A DNA stretch of 64,000 nucleotides from Fictibacillus nanhaiensis (GTDB taxonomy: Bacteria; Bacillota; Bacilli; Bacillales; Fictibacillaceae). Below are positions 35,179 through 43,502 of this stretch, one piece after another (position 1 is the first letter of the stretch; each line of letters opens with the position of its first letter). The notes beneath the pieces are model-generated. The model worked only from the letters and a program-made list of their open reading frames with translations. It had not been told where the DNA came from and ran no database searches. The stretch is from NCBI GenBank assembly GCA_016401345.1, contig JAEACG010000001.1, positions 682,001-746,000 of the forward strand, given 5' to 3'. The translations under genes were made by a program, and so were the position numbers.

Positions 35179-35216
35179 TAAAATACCTTTTCATGTATAT
35201 TGGAGAGGTATTTTTG
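35179..35216 (+). terminator. Terminator of the chemoreceptor gene
   Basis: AAATACCT pairs with AGGTATTT, then TTG. AT-rich, moderate. Confidence 0.55.
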
Positions 35217-35235
35217 TTATGAAAGGGTGTATAAG

Positions 35236-35724
35236 ATGCATACACACAGAGGTATCTATTGTATCTCTTATAACGAAACTGGAGAACTGCTCGTAATTGA
35301 AAAAAACGGAGGACCTTATAAAAATCGGTTCGATCTTCCTGGAGGCACACCAATCGTTGGTGAAACTGAATACGAAACGGTTATCCGTGAAGTATTAGAA
35401 GAGACGGGATTTGGTGTAAAGAAAGGAATTAAGCTAGGCGAACGCTGTTACGAACTTCCATGGATCTATAAGCAATGGACCTCCTCACAGCATACAGCTG
35501 TATATTTTGAATGTATGCTAGATACTATTTCACAAGCCAATTTAGCAGATATTCCTGATCAAGACTCTAAAGGCACAAGATGGATACACCCCAATAATCT
35601 TAGAAGTGATTGGTGCTCTCCTCTTGTTTGGGAAGCAGCTCAATATATACTAACAAAACACATTTCCTCTGATATTAAAATATATGAAACATGGAGTGTT
35701 CTGAAAGAATCACTATACCCTTAG
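35236..35724 (+). CDS. NUDIX hydrolase
   Basis: Pyrophosphohydrolase of 162 residues. The NUDIX box is complete: GTPIVGETEYETVIREVLEE then TGF, matching GX5EX7REUXEEXGU. The N-terminus HTHRGIYCISYNETGELLVIEKNGGPYKNRFDLPGG is usual for ADP-ribose or nucleotide-type members, seen here by the pieces LLVIEK and FDLPGG. The substrate cannot be told. I chose the ATG at 35236, 6 bases after AAGGGTG. Confidence 0.88.
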   Translation: MHTHRGIYCISYNETGELLVIEKNGGPYKNRFDLPGGTPIVGETEYETVIREVLEETGFGVKKGIKLGERCYELPWIYKQWTSSQHTAVYFECMLDTISQANLADIPDQDSKGTRWIHPNNLRSDWCSPLVWEAAQYILTKHISSDIKIYETWSVLKESLYP

Positions 35725-35725
35725 A

Positions 35726-35756
35726 ATAAAAAACAACCGCACAGAGGCGGCTGTTC
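35726..35756 (-). terminator. Terminator of the Gly/Pro-rich gene
   Basis: AACAGCCGC pairs with GCGGTTGTT (one mismatch), followed by six T on the minus strand. Confidence 0.75.
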
Positions 35757-36167
35757 TTAGTAACAATAAAATGAACTTATTTGGCGTGTATCCATGCCGA
35801 AATAGATCCATCTATTGCCGGTCCAACGGAATCCTGCAACCGATCTACGACCTGCAAAGGTAAGCCATGCCCAAAATCCTGGTCCCCATGTTGGCCAGAT
35901 GTAGACATATTGGTACAAACAAGGTCTAATCGCTCCCGGATCAACTGCATAAACTCCTGGCTGACTTCCACCGCCTCCGCCTCCACCTTGCAAACTAAAA
36001 CCTTGTGATTGAGATGGTGTAAACGTAGGAGGTGCTGATGTTGGTGCCATTCCACCGCCGCCTCCTGGTGGTCCGCCTGGAGGTCCACCTGGTGGGCCAA
36101 ACCCTTGCCCTCCACCTTGCCCGCCGCCTTGACCTGGAAAAGGTGGAAAACTTCTATTCATACTCAA
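35757..36167 (-). CDS. Gly/Pro-rich protein with aromatic C-terminus
   Basis: A 136-residue protein in two parts. Residues 1-70 are low complexity (GQGGGQGFGPPGGPPGG, GGGGGGGS). The C-terminal 60 are rich in Trp, Tyr and Phe (CLYQYVYIWPTWGPGFWAWL, then DTRQISSFYCY). I have seen this layout in uncharacterised Bacillus proteins and suspect a surface or spore-coat role, but there is no proof and no signal peptide. The start is uncertain: GGAG is 9 bases before TTG at 36167 and 15 before ATG at 36161. A second long frame on the same strand is a by-product of the repeats. Confidence 0.75.
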   Translation of the reverse strand: MSMNRSFPPFPGQGGGQGGGQGFGPPGGPPGGPPGGGGGMAPTSAPPTFTPSQSQGFSLQGGGGGGGSQPGVYAVDPGAIRPCLYQYVYIWPTWGPGFWAWLTFAGRRSVAGFRWTGNRWIYFGMDTRQISSFYCY

Positions 36168-36321
36168 TACATTCAACTCCTATAAAATTGTATTCGGTTC
36201 ATATTATTCATATCGTGCTGAAACGTATAGACAAGTAACCCGTAAAAATATAAAAGGATTGCTGCATGCTGATTTCGGGTATATTACATGAAACAACTAT
36301 GATTTTTATAGGAGGATGAAA

Positions 36322-36429
36322 ATGGGACGTATTAAAAAAGGCATTAAAGGAATGGCGGTTGCTTTTTTAATAAAACAAGGTAAGAAAAGGTTATTGCCAA
36401 TTATTAAACGAAAGTTAAAAAGCAGATAA
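36322..36429 (+). CDS. 35-residue highly cationic peptide
   Basis: Encodes MGRIKKGIKGMAVAFLIKQG then KKRLLPIIKRKLKSR: 13 Lys or Arg, no acidic residue, and a central hydrophobic stretch, so an amphipathic cationic helix is likely. AGGAGG lies 6 bases before the ATG, and a good terminator follows the stop. This composition resembles leaderless bacteriocins and membrane-active peptides, but no immunity or export gene adjoins it. It may equally be a small membrane or nucleic-acid-binding peptide. I know no family for it. Confidence 0.7.
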   Translation: MGRIKKGIKGMAVAFLIKQGKKRLLPIIKRKLKSR

Positions 36430-36435
36430 TAACTA

Positions 36436-36466
36436 AAGAGCTCCTTTCTAAGGAGTTCTTTTTGTT
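36436..36466 (+). terminator. Terminator of the cationic peptide gene
   Basis: AAGAGCTCCTT pairs with AAGGAGTTCTT around TCT, followed by TTTG. Confidence 0.8.
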
Positions 36467-36495
36467 TAGGCACCCGTTCATTGAACAGATCAATT

Positions 36496-37590
36496 TCACC
36501 GCTTCATGTTCATAAACTCTTCTCTTAAGAAACGTACTTCAAACTCAATGAGTGATTCACCTGTTTCTTTCTCAAACATACGATAAAAATTTTGCTGCTT
36601 ATTAAGTAATAACGATTTGATTTTAGCTTGATTTCCGTCTTTAACCAATTGGTCGATCGCATAGTAGCTCTGTCTGTATGGACGATGAGTAGATTTTCTT
36701 CGATTCTCATAAGCCCATTCATCGACTGAGTGCAGTCTTGTGAAGGGAATGAAGTTTAGAGGTACAAAGATAGGCACCTCTCTCACACTCTGTTTTCCTG
36801 CATATTCTGCAATTCCTTCTTCAAACCACCTAGGCAGATGCCGATTATCCAATTTATTTTCAAACAAGTAACTTACAATCCAATGATGTGTATATTCATG
36901 TCCCACCAACTCTAGAAATTTATCAGGATTCTCATCCATTTCGTCAGTAACAAGCAGATGGATTGTTTCTTGAGCAGGGACGTACAATGCTTGCAGATTT
37001 TCATAAGAATGAAATGGCAAATGTTGCTGAAAGATTAATGGGTTTCGATAGAGGATGAGCGTAACCGGAAGAGCTTGATGAACATCAATCCATTCATTGT
37101 GATAAGACTGCATTTTACGGATATGCCGAATTGCAGATCCTGCAAACTTCTCATCTTGCGGTTCATAAAAAACCGTAGCATTTCCCTCATTTACATTTTC
37201 TAAAGTTTTTAAGAAGGATACGCGCTCAAATATTCTATCCTTTTCCACTAAAATTGCTTCCAAATAAAATTGATTTTTTACTCTTGATGTTAACGAATTA
37301 GGCAAAGAAGTTTCGAGCGCATAGTTGCTTATAGATAAAAATACGGTAGCGAATGCAATAACAATAGTAATAATGAGGTTTGGCTGAATTCGTGCTTTAA
37401 GAAAAGTTGCTCTTCTTCCTTTAAGGATTTCTATGAATCGCATGCTGAATAAGAAAAAGCATACTAAAAGGAGAATCACCCCTACAAATAAACCCTCTAT
37501 ATCACTGAGCAGTAAAAACAATCCGTAAACCATCAAAAGTGAAAAGAAGCTAAGAAAAATATTTCTAATAAAAGATATTAGCTTCTTCAA
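36496..37590 (-). CDS. Membrane-anchored zinc metallopeptidase (HExxH)
   Basis: A 364-residue protein with two or three N-terminal membrane helices (to about residue 90) and a large domain with the zinc motif HEYTH near residue 231. A further Glu about 30 residues on (RWFEEGIAEYAG) is the gluzincin pattern of peptidase-MA-like proteins. The start is TTG at 37590, 8 bases after AGGAAG; the nearby ATG is in another frame. Catalytic side probably outside. Substrate unknown. Confidence 0.85.
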   Translation of the reverse strand: MKKLISFIRNIFLSFFSLLMVYGLFLLLSDIEGLFVGVILLLVCFFLFSMRFIEILKGRRATFLKARIQPNLIITIVIAFATVFLSISNYALETSLPNSLTSRVKNQFYLEAILVEKDRIFERVSFLKTLENVNEGNATVFYEPQDEKFAGSAIRHIRKMQSYHNEWIDVHQALPVTLILYRNPLIFQQHLPFHSYENLQALYVPAQETIHLLVTDEMDENPDKFLELVGHEYTHHWIVSYLFENKLDNRHLPRWFEEGIAEYAGKQSVREVPIFVPLNFIPFTRLHSVDEWAYENRRKSTHRPYRQSYYAIDQLVKDGNQAKIKSLLLNKQQNFYRMFEKETGESLIEFEVRFLREEFMNMKR

Positions 37591-37690
37591 TCATTACACT
37601 TCCTTTGTCCAAATATTTTGTAGAAGTCGTACTATTATCGATATGCTCTCCATAAAATGATAATGAATCTTAGTTTTTACAGGAGGCGCT

Positions 37691-38026
37691 ATGACCGGAT
37701 ACATTGTTGAAGGCAAAAGTGATCAACTGAGAGTACAAAGTGTTCATCCTCACGCCCATTTTGTCATATTAAATGGAATATCGTTTCGACATAAAGAACG
37801 AAGAGCGATTGAAGAAGCATTGATTCTTTGTGATGAAGTTTATGTATTAACTGACCCAGATGAACCCGGTGACAAAATAGCTTCAAAAATTATGGAAACC
37901 TATCCTGAGATCAAACGGATTCATATCGATCCGAAGAAAGCACGGAATGTCAGAGAAAGTCGCTACAAGTATGGTGTTGAATATTGTTCAAACCAGTATT
38001 TAAAAGAAACACTGCCAGGGATTTAA
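37691..38026 (+). CDS. Small TOPRIM-domain protein (RNase M5-like)
   Basis: A 111-residue protein that is almost only a TOPRIM fold: the catalytic Glu in YIVEGKSDQLRV, the DxDxxG-type motif as LTDPDEPGDKIASKI, then RIHIDPKKARN. This resembles the N-terminal domain of ribonuclease M5 without its RNA-binding C-terminus. TOPRIM nucleases cut or ligate nucleic acid with Mg2+. Single gene with ACAGGAGG before the ATG. The substrate is unknown. Confidence 0.85.
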   Translation: MTGYIVEGKSDQLRVQSVHPHAHFVILNGISFRHKERRAIEEALILCDEVYVLTDPDEPGDKIASKIMETYPEIKRIHIDPKKARNVRESRYKYGVEYCSNQYLKETLPGI

Positions 38027-38094
38027 TTCCCATTCAAAGACTTCTTTACTGCTGTCTCATCACCTTCTACCTCGATGTACTCTTTACAAAGAAA

Positions 38095-38123
38095 TAAAAA
38101 AAGACTGCAATCCATGCAGTCTT
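38095..38123 (-). terminator. Terminator of the VOC gene
   Basis: AAGACTGCA pairs with TGCAGTCTT around TGGAT, followed by a T run on the minus strand. Confidence 0.85.
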
Positions 38124-38128
38124 CATTT

Positions 38129-38503
38129 CTATTTGCTCTCAAAAAATTCAAGTGATTCTTCGTCTGGTCCGTAAAAGAAGAAATATTTTCCGTTTGGAAG
38201 CTCTGTAATTTCTTTATCTTTCATGACTACGTCTTTTTTCTGCAACAACTCATACTGTTTTTCAATGTCATTGACAGAAAACGCAATGTGATGCACTTTC
38301 CCCTCATTCGTAACTGGTCCGGTATATCCAGCGATCAGCTCAACAAGCACTTTTCCGTCTACCCCTAAGAATGCTAATTCAACGGGTACACTAGTATGGT
38401 CAAAACGATCTAATAGATCTAAGCCAAGTACATCGGTATAAAACTTGATAGAGTTCTCCATGTTAGAAACCATAATTCCCGTATGTTCAATTCCAGTAAT
38501 CAT
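38129..38503 (-). CDS. VOC family protein (glyoxalase/epimerase-like)
   Basis: A single VOC fold of 124 residues with the metal-ligand pattern of the family: His in GIEHTGIMVSNMENSIKFY, Glu in VLVELIAGY, His in KVHHIAFSVNDIE and Glu in ESLEFFES. Such proteins include methylmalonyl-CoA epimerase and glyoxalase I, but the sequence does not decide between them. It lies 17 bases downstream of an MFS transporter gene and may be cotranscribed with it. Confidence 0.82.
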   Translation of the reverse strand: MITGIEHTGIMVSNMENSIKFYTDVLGLDLLDRFDHTSVPVELAFLGVDGKVLVELIAGYTGPVTNEGKVHHIAFSVNDIEKQYELLQKKDVVMKDKEITELPNGKYFFFYGPDEESLEFFESK

Positions 38504-38520
38504 TGTTGTTTTCCCCTTTC

Positions 38521-39744
38521 TTATGTTGAAGCAGATTGTTGTTCAAGAAGCGTTTTGCGGATGCCTTCTCCATATTGAAAGAACGGTAAGGAAAGTAAGG
38601 AGATAAGCGTAAGAATGCCAAACACATAAAATCCTTGTTCAAATCCAAACGTGCTTAACAGTAAACCACCAATCCAAGGTCCCGCGCTGAAGCCAATCGA
38701 TCGAAAAGACATCGCCCCAAAATATGTACCTCTCATATGCTCAGGTGCTAAATCATCTAATAATACATCACTCATTACGAACACAATTATTTCTCCCACT
38801 GTAAGAAATATCATACTAATCATGAGAAAAATCCAATTCGTTGAAAGTCCGAATCCAAGCAAAGCTAGACTAAATGCAAAACTTCCAAATCGAAGTGCAT
38901 TCATGGGCTGAAATCGTCTTACATAGTTAGTGACCGGAAACTGTAAAAGCAGCACAGTAATTGCATTTGTAACGACTAGGTAGGCAAATAGCTTAACACC
39001 ATTTTCAAATTGAGGAGCATTCCCTATATATTGCGCTAGCGTAGTATCCATTTGTGACTGTGCCATCATAACAATTGTGTTGCCGATTAGAAAAAAAGCA
39101 AGCACTCTATCTCTTGAAAGAACACCAATGGCAGACTTGATGGAAAACTTCCTTTCTTCTCCACCTTTCAACTCAGTTGAGTAGCCTCTCAATGTGAATA
39201 CAATCAATAATGCATACAATAAATATGCTACAGCCGTAATGTAGAAAGCTTGAGTTGAATTTGATGTACCAAGCTGTGTCCCTACAACCGGACCAATCGC
39301 AGCACCGACATTGATCGCAAAGTAACGAGCATTGAAGACATGAAGCCGGTTTTCCTTTGTCGTTACATCCGCAAGCAATGCTCTTGATATTGGTTCAAAC
39401 CATGAGCGACAAAGCCCGTTTAACATGTTCAATAAAAAGAAATGCCATACTAGATCGGCTACAGCAAACCCAACAAAGACGGCACTCCATGTAAATATAG
39501 CAACTGTCATCACAGGCAGTCTTCCTATACGATCGGATAGATAGCCTCCGAAGAAACCACCGAACGTGCCAGTTAAAGCACTTACTCCTATAATCAATCC
39601 AACCATAGCTGGATCGATTCCTTTTTCATTGTACAAATAAATGGCTAAAAATGGCATTGTCATAAAGAATGCCGCTCGTGTAAATAGTGTTCCAGCAACA
39701 ATTACGATTACTGCAGGATGCCACTTTCTAAGTAAACCCCTCAT
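38521..39744 (-). CDS. MFS transporter, 12-helix drug-resistance type
   Basis: A 407-residue exporter with the loop motif GGYLSDRIGRLPVMT, an early RAAFFMTMPFLAIYL helix, GPVVGTQLGTS (antiporter motif C region) and twelve membrane segments. It resembles the MdtH/YttB-like multidrug branch. The second of two close ATGs (39744) fits AAGGA at 6 bases. It precedes the VOC gene, so a joint detoxification role is possible but unproven. Confidence 0.88.
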   Translation of the reverse strand: MRGLLRKWHPAVIVIVAGTLFTRAAFFMTMPFLAIYLYNEKGIDPAMVGLIIGVSALTGTFGGFFGGYLSDRIGRLPVMTVAIFTWSAVFVGFAVADLVWHFFLLNMLNGLCRSWFEPISRALLADVTTKENRLHVFNARYFAINVGAAIGPVVGTQLGTSNSTQAFYITAVAYLLYALLIVFTLRGYSTELKGGEERKFSIKSAIGVLSRDRVLAFFLIGNTIVMMAQSQMDTTLAQYIGNAPQFENGVKLFAYLVVTNAITVLLLQFPVTNYVRRFQPMNALRFGSFAFSLALLGFGLSTNWIFLMISMIFLTVGEIIVFVMSDVLLDDLAPEHMRGTYFGAMSFRSIGFSAGPWIGGLLLSTFGFEQGFYVFGILTLISLLSLPFFQYGEGIRKTLLEQQSAST

Positions 39745-39860
39745 CTCCATTCCTTCTCTCTTCTATTTCTGTTACCTACTCTATCATTTTTTTATAGTGA
39801 TAGCGTAGAAAATTTACATTTTTTGAAACTTTTCTATTTTTCCTTCGTCATATATAGGTG

Positions 39861-39910
39861 TACCCCCCTTTCCCGAAAAAAGCCCTCCCCTAATTAAGGG
39901 CTTTTTTCAT
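39861..39910 (+). ncRNA. C-rich segment ending in a terminator, candidate small RNA 1
   Basis: On the plus strand TACCCCCCTTTCCCG is followed by a hairpin AAAAAAGCCCT/AGGGCTTTTTT whose loop holds CCCC. No plus-strand gene precedes it. C-rich single-stranded stretches before a terminator are typical of Gram-positive regulatory RNAs that pair with ribosome binding sites. The hairpin may also simply insulate the two flanking minus-strand genes. No convincing promoter was found. Confidence 0.3.
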
Positions 39911-40011
39911 TTTTAAATGAATGCCTTTAGTCCGTCAGCGCGACTTTGTCACAAAGTGATAACGTTTATCAAAAAAATCACATATTCGTCCATAATGAAT
40001 TGGAGATTGAT

Positions 40012-40106
40012 ATATTATAGACATCCCTATCAACAACCCCCTTTTTTCATTGTTAAGAACGAAAGAGAGCGCTAAGAAGGACAACCTTCTAAGCGCTCTT
40101 TTTTCA
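40012..40106 (+). ncRNA. C-rich candidate small RNA 2 with strong terminator
   Basis: The plus strand has a -10-like TATTAT, then CATCCCTATCAACAACCCCC and TTTTTTC. It ends in a 15-base stem with one mismatch (AGAGCGCTAAGAAGG / CCTTCTAAGCGCTCT) and six T. There is no plus-strand coding region to terminate. Upstream, CTTTGTCACAAAG and TGATAACGTTTATCA are near-palindromes that could be regulator sites. The -35 box is not clear, so the call is tentative. Confidence 0.4.
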
Positions 40107-40118
40107 TTATTTTCACTT

Positions 40119-40751
40119 TCATTCACATTCGTCGCCATCACAAAATTCAAATTTTGCATCCCTAATTGCACCTCTTAATGCACGTTCGATATTTGCTTGA
40201 GGATGCAGGCCTTTTAGGACTCGCTCACCAATAATAATGGTAGGAACAGCAGTGATGTTCAGATCTTCTACAGCTTCTTTTAAATACTTTTCTCTTTCTT
40301 GATTAAATTCACGGTATTCCAAAGCGTGTTGAAATGCGTTGCCATCGAGACCCACTTCTTCGGCGATCTTACGAAGTACGGTGATCTTTCCGATATCTTC
40401 ACCCTTTTGATAAAAAGTTTTAAAAACAAGATGTGCATACTCTCTTTCCTTGTTGTATTCTTTGGCAAATAACAGTCCTTCATGTGCGTAGAAAGTATGT
40501 GGTTGAGGTGACACATCTGGCAAAATCATATCAACACCCATTTTCTTTGATAAAGGCTGAACGGACTCCTGCCACGAACGCTGTAGATAATCTTCATCAG
40601 CTCGTAACGTTTCTTGCGGAAATGGTCTGAGTTCATATGGCATCCACTCAATTTCAACATCTTTACCTTCAGTTGCTTTTAATAGCGGCGTTTCAGCTAA
40701 GAAACAATATGGACACACAAAATCAGAATATACTTTTATATGAATGGTCAT
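40119..40751 (-). CDS. DsbA-family oxidoreductase (FrnE/YwbO-like)
   Basis: Thioredoxin-fold protein of 210 residues with the redox motif CPYC near residue 14 (YSDFVCPYCFLAE), an inserted helical domain, the cis-Pro region ITAVPTIIIGERVLKGLHPQ, and an acidic Cys-containing tail (FCDGDECE). There is no signal peptide, so it acts in the cytosol, like FrnE and B. subtilis YwbO. AAAGGGG lies before the ATG at 40751. Probably disulfide exchange under oxidative stress. Confidence 0.88.
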   Translation of the reverse strand: MTIHIKVYSDFVCPYCFLAETPLLKATEGKDVEIEWMPYELRPFPQETLRADEDYLQRSWQESVQPLSKKMGVDMILPDVSPQPHTFYAHEGLLFAKEYNKEREYAHLVFKTFYQKGEDIGKITVLRKIAEEVGLDGNAFQHALEYREFNQEREKYLKEAVEDLNITAVPTIIIGERVLKGLHPQANIERALRGAIRDAKFEFCDGDECE

Positions 40752-41111
40752 GTTTATATCCCCTTTAGTTAAACCTCAGTTCTGCTTTTTAAAATGTTTT
40801 CACTTTTGAAGCTTATGATATTTACATAATGATCATAGTTCAAGCAATAAGTCTTAATCTCCACCGCTCTTTCAAATCTCATATCATCCTACAGCAGTAC
40901 GTATTCGTGGTTGATCAGAAAATCCCCCATTAAGTCTTATTTCTTAATGAAACAACCTCTGTTCACCTTTTGTATTACATGATATATTTAGAAAGGCTTT
41001 ATTACTTACATACCATATATTGATTTTTGAACTTATGAATACATACGTTTTACACTAGTCCCGCATCACTGATTTCAGAGCAGATGATGCACCATTTTAG
41101 GAGGATATACC
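40752..41111. other. Intergenic stretch with no recognisable gene
   Basis: About 360 AT-rich bases between divergent genes. It must contain both promoters, but I see no convincing long open frame with a ribosome binding site, no riboswitch and no repeat. AGGAGG at the right end belongs to the kinase gene. Confidence 0.6.
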
Positions 41112-41780
41112 GTGATTTTAATGGCAGGTATGATCGGTACAGGCAAGTCTACATATGCTGAATTTTTGAGCGAGCAGCTTGGGAGTTCTATCTTTTATGA
41201 AAGCGTCGTTGACAATCCTATTTTACCCGATTATTACAAAAACCCGAAGCGCTGGGCTTTCCCGCTTCAAATTTATTTTTTGAACACACGTTTTAAGACC
41301 ATCCGAGAAGCTCGTACAAGTTCAGATAACGTTCTTGATCGTAGCCTTTATGAAGATTTAATTTTTGCCGAACTGAATTTTGATTCCGGAAACATGACAC
41401 AGCTTGAATTTGACACATATAAAGATTTACTTGAAACGATGATGAACGAGATCGACAAAACACCAAAATCACGTCCTGATTTACTTATCTATTTGGATAG
41501 TGATATTGAGACTGTATTAAGTCGTATCCGTCAAAGAGGTCGTTCATACGAACAAGTTGATGAGAACCCAGAACTTTTGGCATATTATCGAACACTTCAT
41601 GCTAAATACAAAGAATGGATTAAAGCCTACGATAAAACGCCTGTATTGATGATTGAGAGTGATCAGTACAACATTTTTGATACAAATGATCAGGATAAGA
41701 TTCTTACACTTGTAAAGAATGAACTGGCACGACTGGATTCATTGAAGCAACCTTCTTTTCTTATGCATGAAAGCTTATAA
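41112..41780 (+). CDS. Deoxynucleoside kinase
   Basis: Salvage kinase of the dCK/dGK family (222 residues) that phosphorylates deoxynucleosides with ATP. The P-loop is AGMIGTGKSTYAEFL; the catalytic DRS-type motif is VLDRSLYEDLIFAE; the lid is LSRIRQRGRSYEQVDENPEL. The start is GTG at 41112, 6 bases after GGAGGA. B. subtilis has paired genes dck and dgk; here one copy stands alone, so its base preference cannot be read. Confidence 0.88.
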   Translation: MILMAGMIGTGKSTYAEFLSEQLGSSIFYESVVDNPILPDYYKNPKRWAFPLQIYFLNTRFKTIREARTSSDNVLDRSLYEDLIFAELNFDSGNMTQLEFDTYKDLLETMMNEIDKTPKSRPDLLIYLDSDIETVLSRIRQRGRSYEQVDENPELLAYYRTLHAKYKEWIKAYDKTPVLMIESDQYNIFDTNDQDKILTLVKNELARLDSLKQPSFLMHESL

Positions 41781-41828
41781 AACCACAAACACTATTAGGA
41801 CAAACAAGGTTTAAGGAGTGAACACAAA

Positions 41829-42047
41829 TTGTTTACATTGTTCTTTATTTTGTTATCTGTCCTTGTAGCTGCAGTAGGTCTCTGGTGGACGATGAAAATC
41901 GCAAAAAAACAAAAAATGTATACGGAAGATGAAGTAAATCCTGTTGTATCAAGACATACTGCATTGTTGAATCCTGTATTTATTGCACTCGCCGGCTTCA
42001 CACTTGTGATCGGCCTCATCATCTACATTGCCTATTTTGTCTACTAA
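41829..42047 (+). CDS. Two-span small membrane protein
   Basis: A 72-residue protein with helices at both ends (LFFILLSVLVAAVGLWWTM and FIALAGFTLVIGLIIYIAYF) joined by a charged loop. The start is TTG at 41829 with AAGGAG 10 bases upstream. It follows the deoxynucleoside kinase by 48 bases and may share its transcript. Function unknown. Confidence 0.7.
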   Translation: MFTLFFILLSVLVAAVGLWWTMKIAKKQKMYTEDEVNPVVSRHTALLNPVFIALAGFTLVIGLIIYIAYFVY

Positions 42048-42054
42048 GAACTTA

Positions 42055-42089
42055 AAGACCAAAAGACATTTAGTCTTTTGGTCTTTTTT
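42055..42089 (+). terminator. Strong terminator between convergent genes
   Basis: A 13-base perfect stem (AAGACCAAAAGAC / GTCTTTTGGTCTT) with loop ATTTA and a T run on the plus strand. It overlaps the end of the convergent minus-strand gene. Confidence 0.88.
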
Positions 42090-42417
42090 CTAAATCTTGT
42101 GGTTTCTCAGGATTCCAAAAACTCATACTTTCAATAAATTGTCTTGTTTCCTCTTGACCGAGATCATGAATCATCTGATACGCTTCTCTTAGTTTTTCAT
42201 CATACCTGTCGTTGTCTGAGTCGTTTGAATAAGGTACATATGGTAAGTGTGACCTCACAAAAGTATCATTTGCCGTACTGTCTAGCTCACTAAACTTTCT
42301 TTCAAGATGTCTTACGTCTTCATCAGAAGCAGAAATTTCAAACTGAAAAGTAGAAGCAGTTTTGATGGGAAGGATCTCACCAGTTTCAACATTAATGTAA
42401 TACGGTCTTTTTTCCAT
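42070..42417 (-). CDS. 115-residue hypothetical protein
   Basis: A soluble acidic protein beginning MEKRPYYINVETGEILPIKT and containing ASDEDVRHLERKFSELD, a likely helix. The N-terminal sheet-like stretch could be a small binding motif, but I recognise no function. AGGAGG lies 8 bases before the ATG. It is downstream of the CorA gene by 56 bases on the same strand and may be cotranscribed. Confidence 0.7.
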   Translation of the reverse strand: MEKRPYYINVETGEILPIKTASTFQFEISASDEDVRHLERKFSELDSTANDTFVRSHLPYVPYSNDSDNDRYDEKLREAYQMIHDLGQEETRQFIESMSFWNPEKPQDLEKRPKD

Positions 42418-42473
42418 TCAACACGTCCTCCTTTTTTCTTTATTTTCCTCAGCTCATACATTTTTATGTAAAA

Positions 42474-43409
42474 TCACCACCATCTTTTCTTTCTAAAATA
42501 GCTCATGATCATGATAGCGAGAGCTAAACAAAGAGTTAAAACGTAGAAATAACCATATCGCCATTTAAGTTCAGGTATAAATTCAAAATTCATTCCATAA
42601 AGACCAGCAATAAATGTGAGAGGTATGAATACCGCACTAACCAAGGTCAAAGTTTTCATGATTCTATTCATGTGATCGGACTTCAAAGACATTTGGAGAT
42701 CTAGAATACCTTTTAAATTTTCTTTAAAACTGTCAAAAGCAGCAGTTACCCTTGAAAATGAGGATAGCAAATCCTTAAAGTAAAAACCTGACTCTTCATT
42801 TGCATATTCAAAGTCATCGTGTCCCATTTTCTGAATGATGCTCTCTTCAGCTTCAACATATTGTCTAAGCTTGTGTAAACGAGTCTTCCAGCGGTAGACA
42901 TCTCGCCCTATCTCACGTTTCTGCGGGTCGATAAACACACTTTTTTCAAGCTCTAAAAACTCATCCGAAAGTTGATCTACTACTTCTAGATAAGAACTTA
43001 CAATATCCTTCATCAGATAGTACAACATATAACTAACATGCTTCATGTGCTCGGGATTGCTCGTGAAATCATTAACAAGTTGTTCCCTAAAAGATATTTC
43101 ATGTTCACTCATGACAATTAAATAGTTCTTACCGATTAATAGGTTAAGCCTTATTGGTTCATAATTTTCTGTTCCTAAATAAAACGTTGAAACAACAGCG
43201 TGATTTGCATAGACATTCAATTGTGGATGTTCCGAAAAATTCATAAAAGCATGCTTGGCTAAAGGATGAAGATCAAGCTGCTCTAATATTTCGTCTTGAT
43301 TCATTTCTTCAGGAGATTGATAAAACATCCAAATCGTTTCTTCTTCTTTTGGCATTACAAAGTGTTCAATGCGTACAGATTGATTCGTGGTCTCTTTATA
43401 CATTAACAT
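42474..43409 (-). CDS. corA: CorA-type magnesium transporter
   Basis: Pentameric Mg2+ channel subunit of 311 residues. The cytosolic alpha/beta domain and long helix (to about residue 250) are followed by two C-terminal membrane helices with the selectivity motif YGMNFEFIPELKWRYGY between them. This matches the B. subtilis YfjQ type. The ATG at 43409 is 7 bases after AGGAG. It is the second Mg2+ system in the window after MgtE. Confidence 0.94.
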   Translation of the reverse strand: MLMYKETTNQSVRIEHFVMPKEEETIWMFYQSPEEMNQDEILEQLDLHPLAKHAFMNFSEHPQLNVYANHAVVSTFYLGTENYEPIRLNLLIGKNYLIVMSEHEISFREQLVNDFTSNPEHMKHVSYMLYYLMKDIVSSYLEVVDQLSDEFLELEKSVFIDPQKREIGRDVYRWKTRLHKLRQYVEAEESIIQKMGHDDFEYANEESGFYFKDLLSSFSRVTAAFDSFKENLKGILDLQMSLKSDHMNRIMKTLTLVSAVFIPLTFIAGLYGMNFEFIPELKWRYGYFYVLTLCLALAIMIMSYFRKKRWW

Positions 43410-43466
43410 CTCATGACTCCTGGGCTTTTTCTTCTATCTTTCCCATAAATGAGATTCACATGACAA

Positions 43467-43502
43467 AAAAATAACCCTTTATCCAATTAGAGGTTAAAGG
43501 GT
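43467..43502 (-). terminator. Terminator of the cupin gene
   Basis: ACCCTTTA pairs with TAAAGGGT on the minus strand, with an inner CC/GG pair, followed by ATTTTTTT. Confidence 0.8.

Noticed and set aside
35777-36115. A 112-codon overlapping frame rich in His and Gln
   Set aside because: It is a frame-shifted reading of the Gly/Pro-rich repeats of the gene on the same strand; its composition is an artefact.
39935-40171. A 78-codon minus-strand frame
   Set aside because: It overlaps the end of the DsbA-family gene and the strong hairpin, and has no ribosome binding site.
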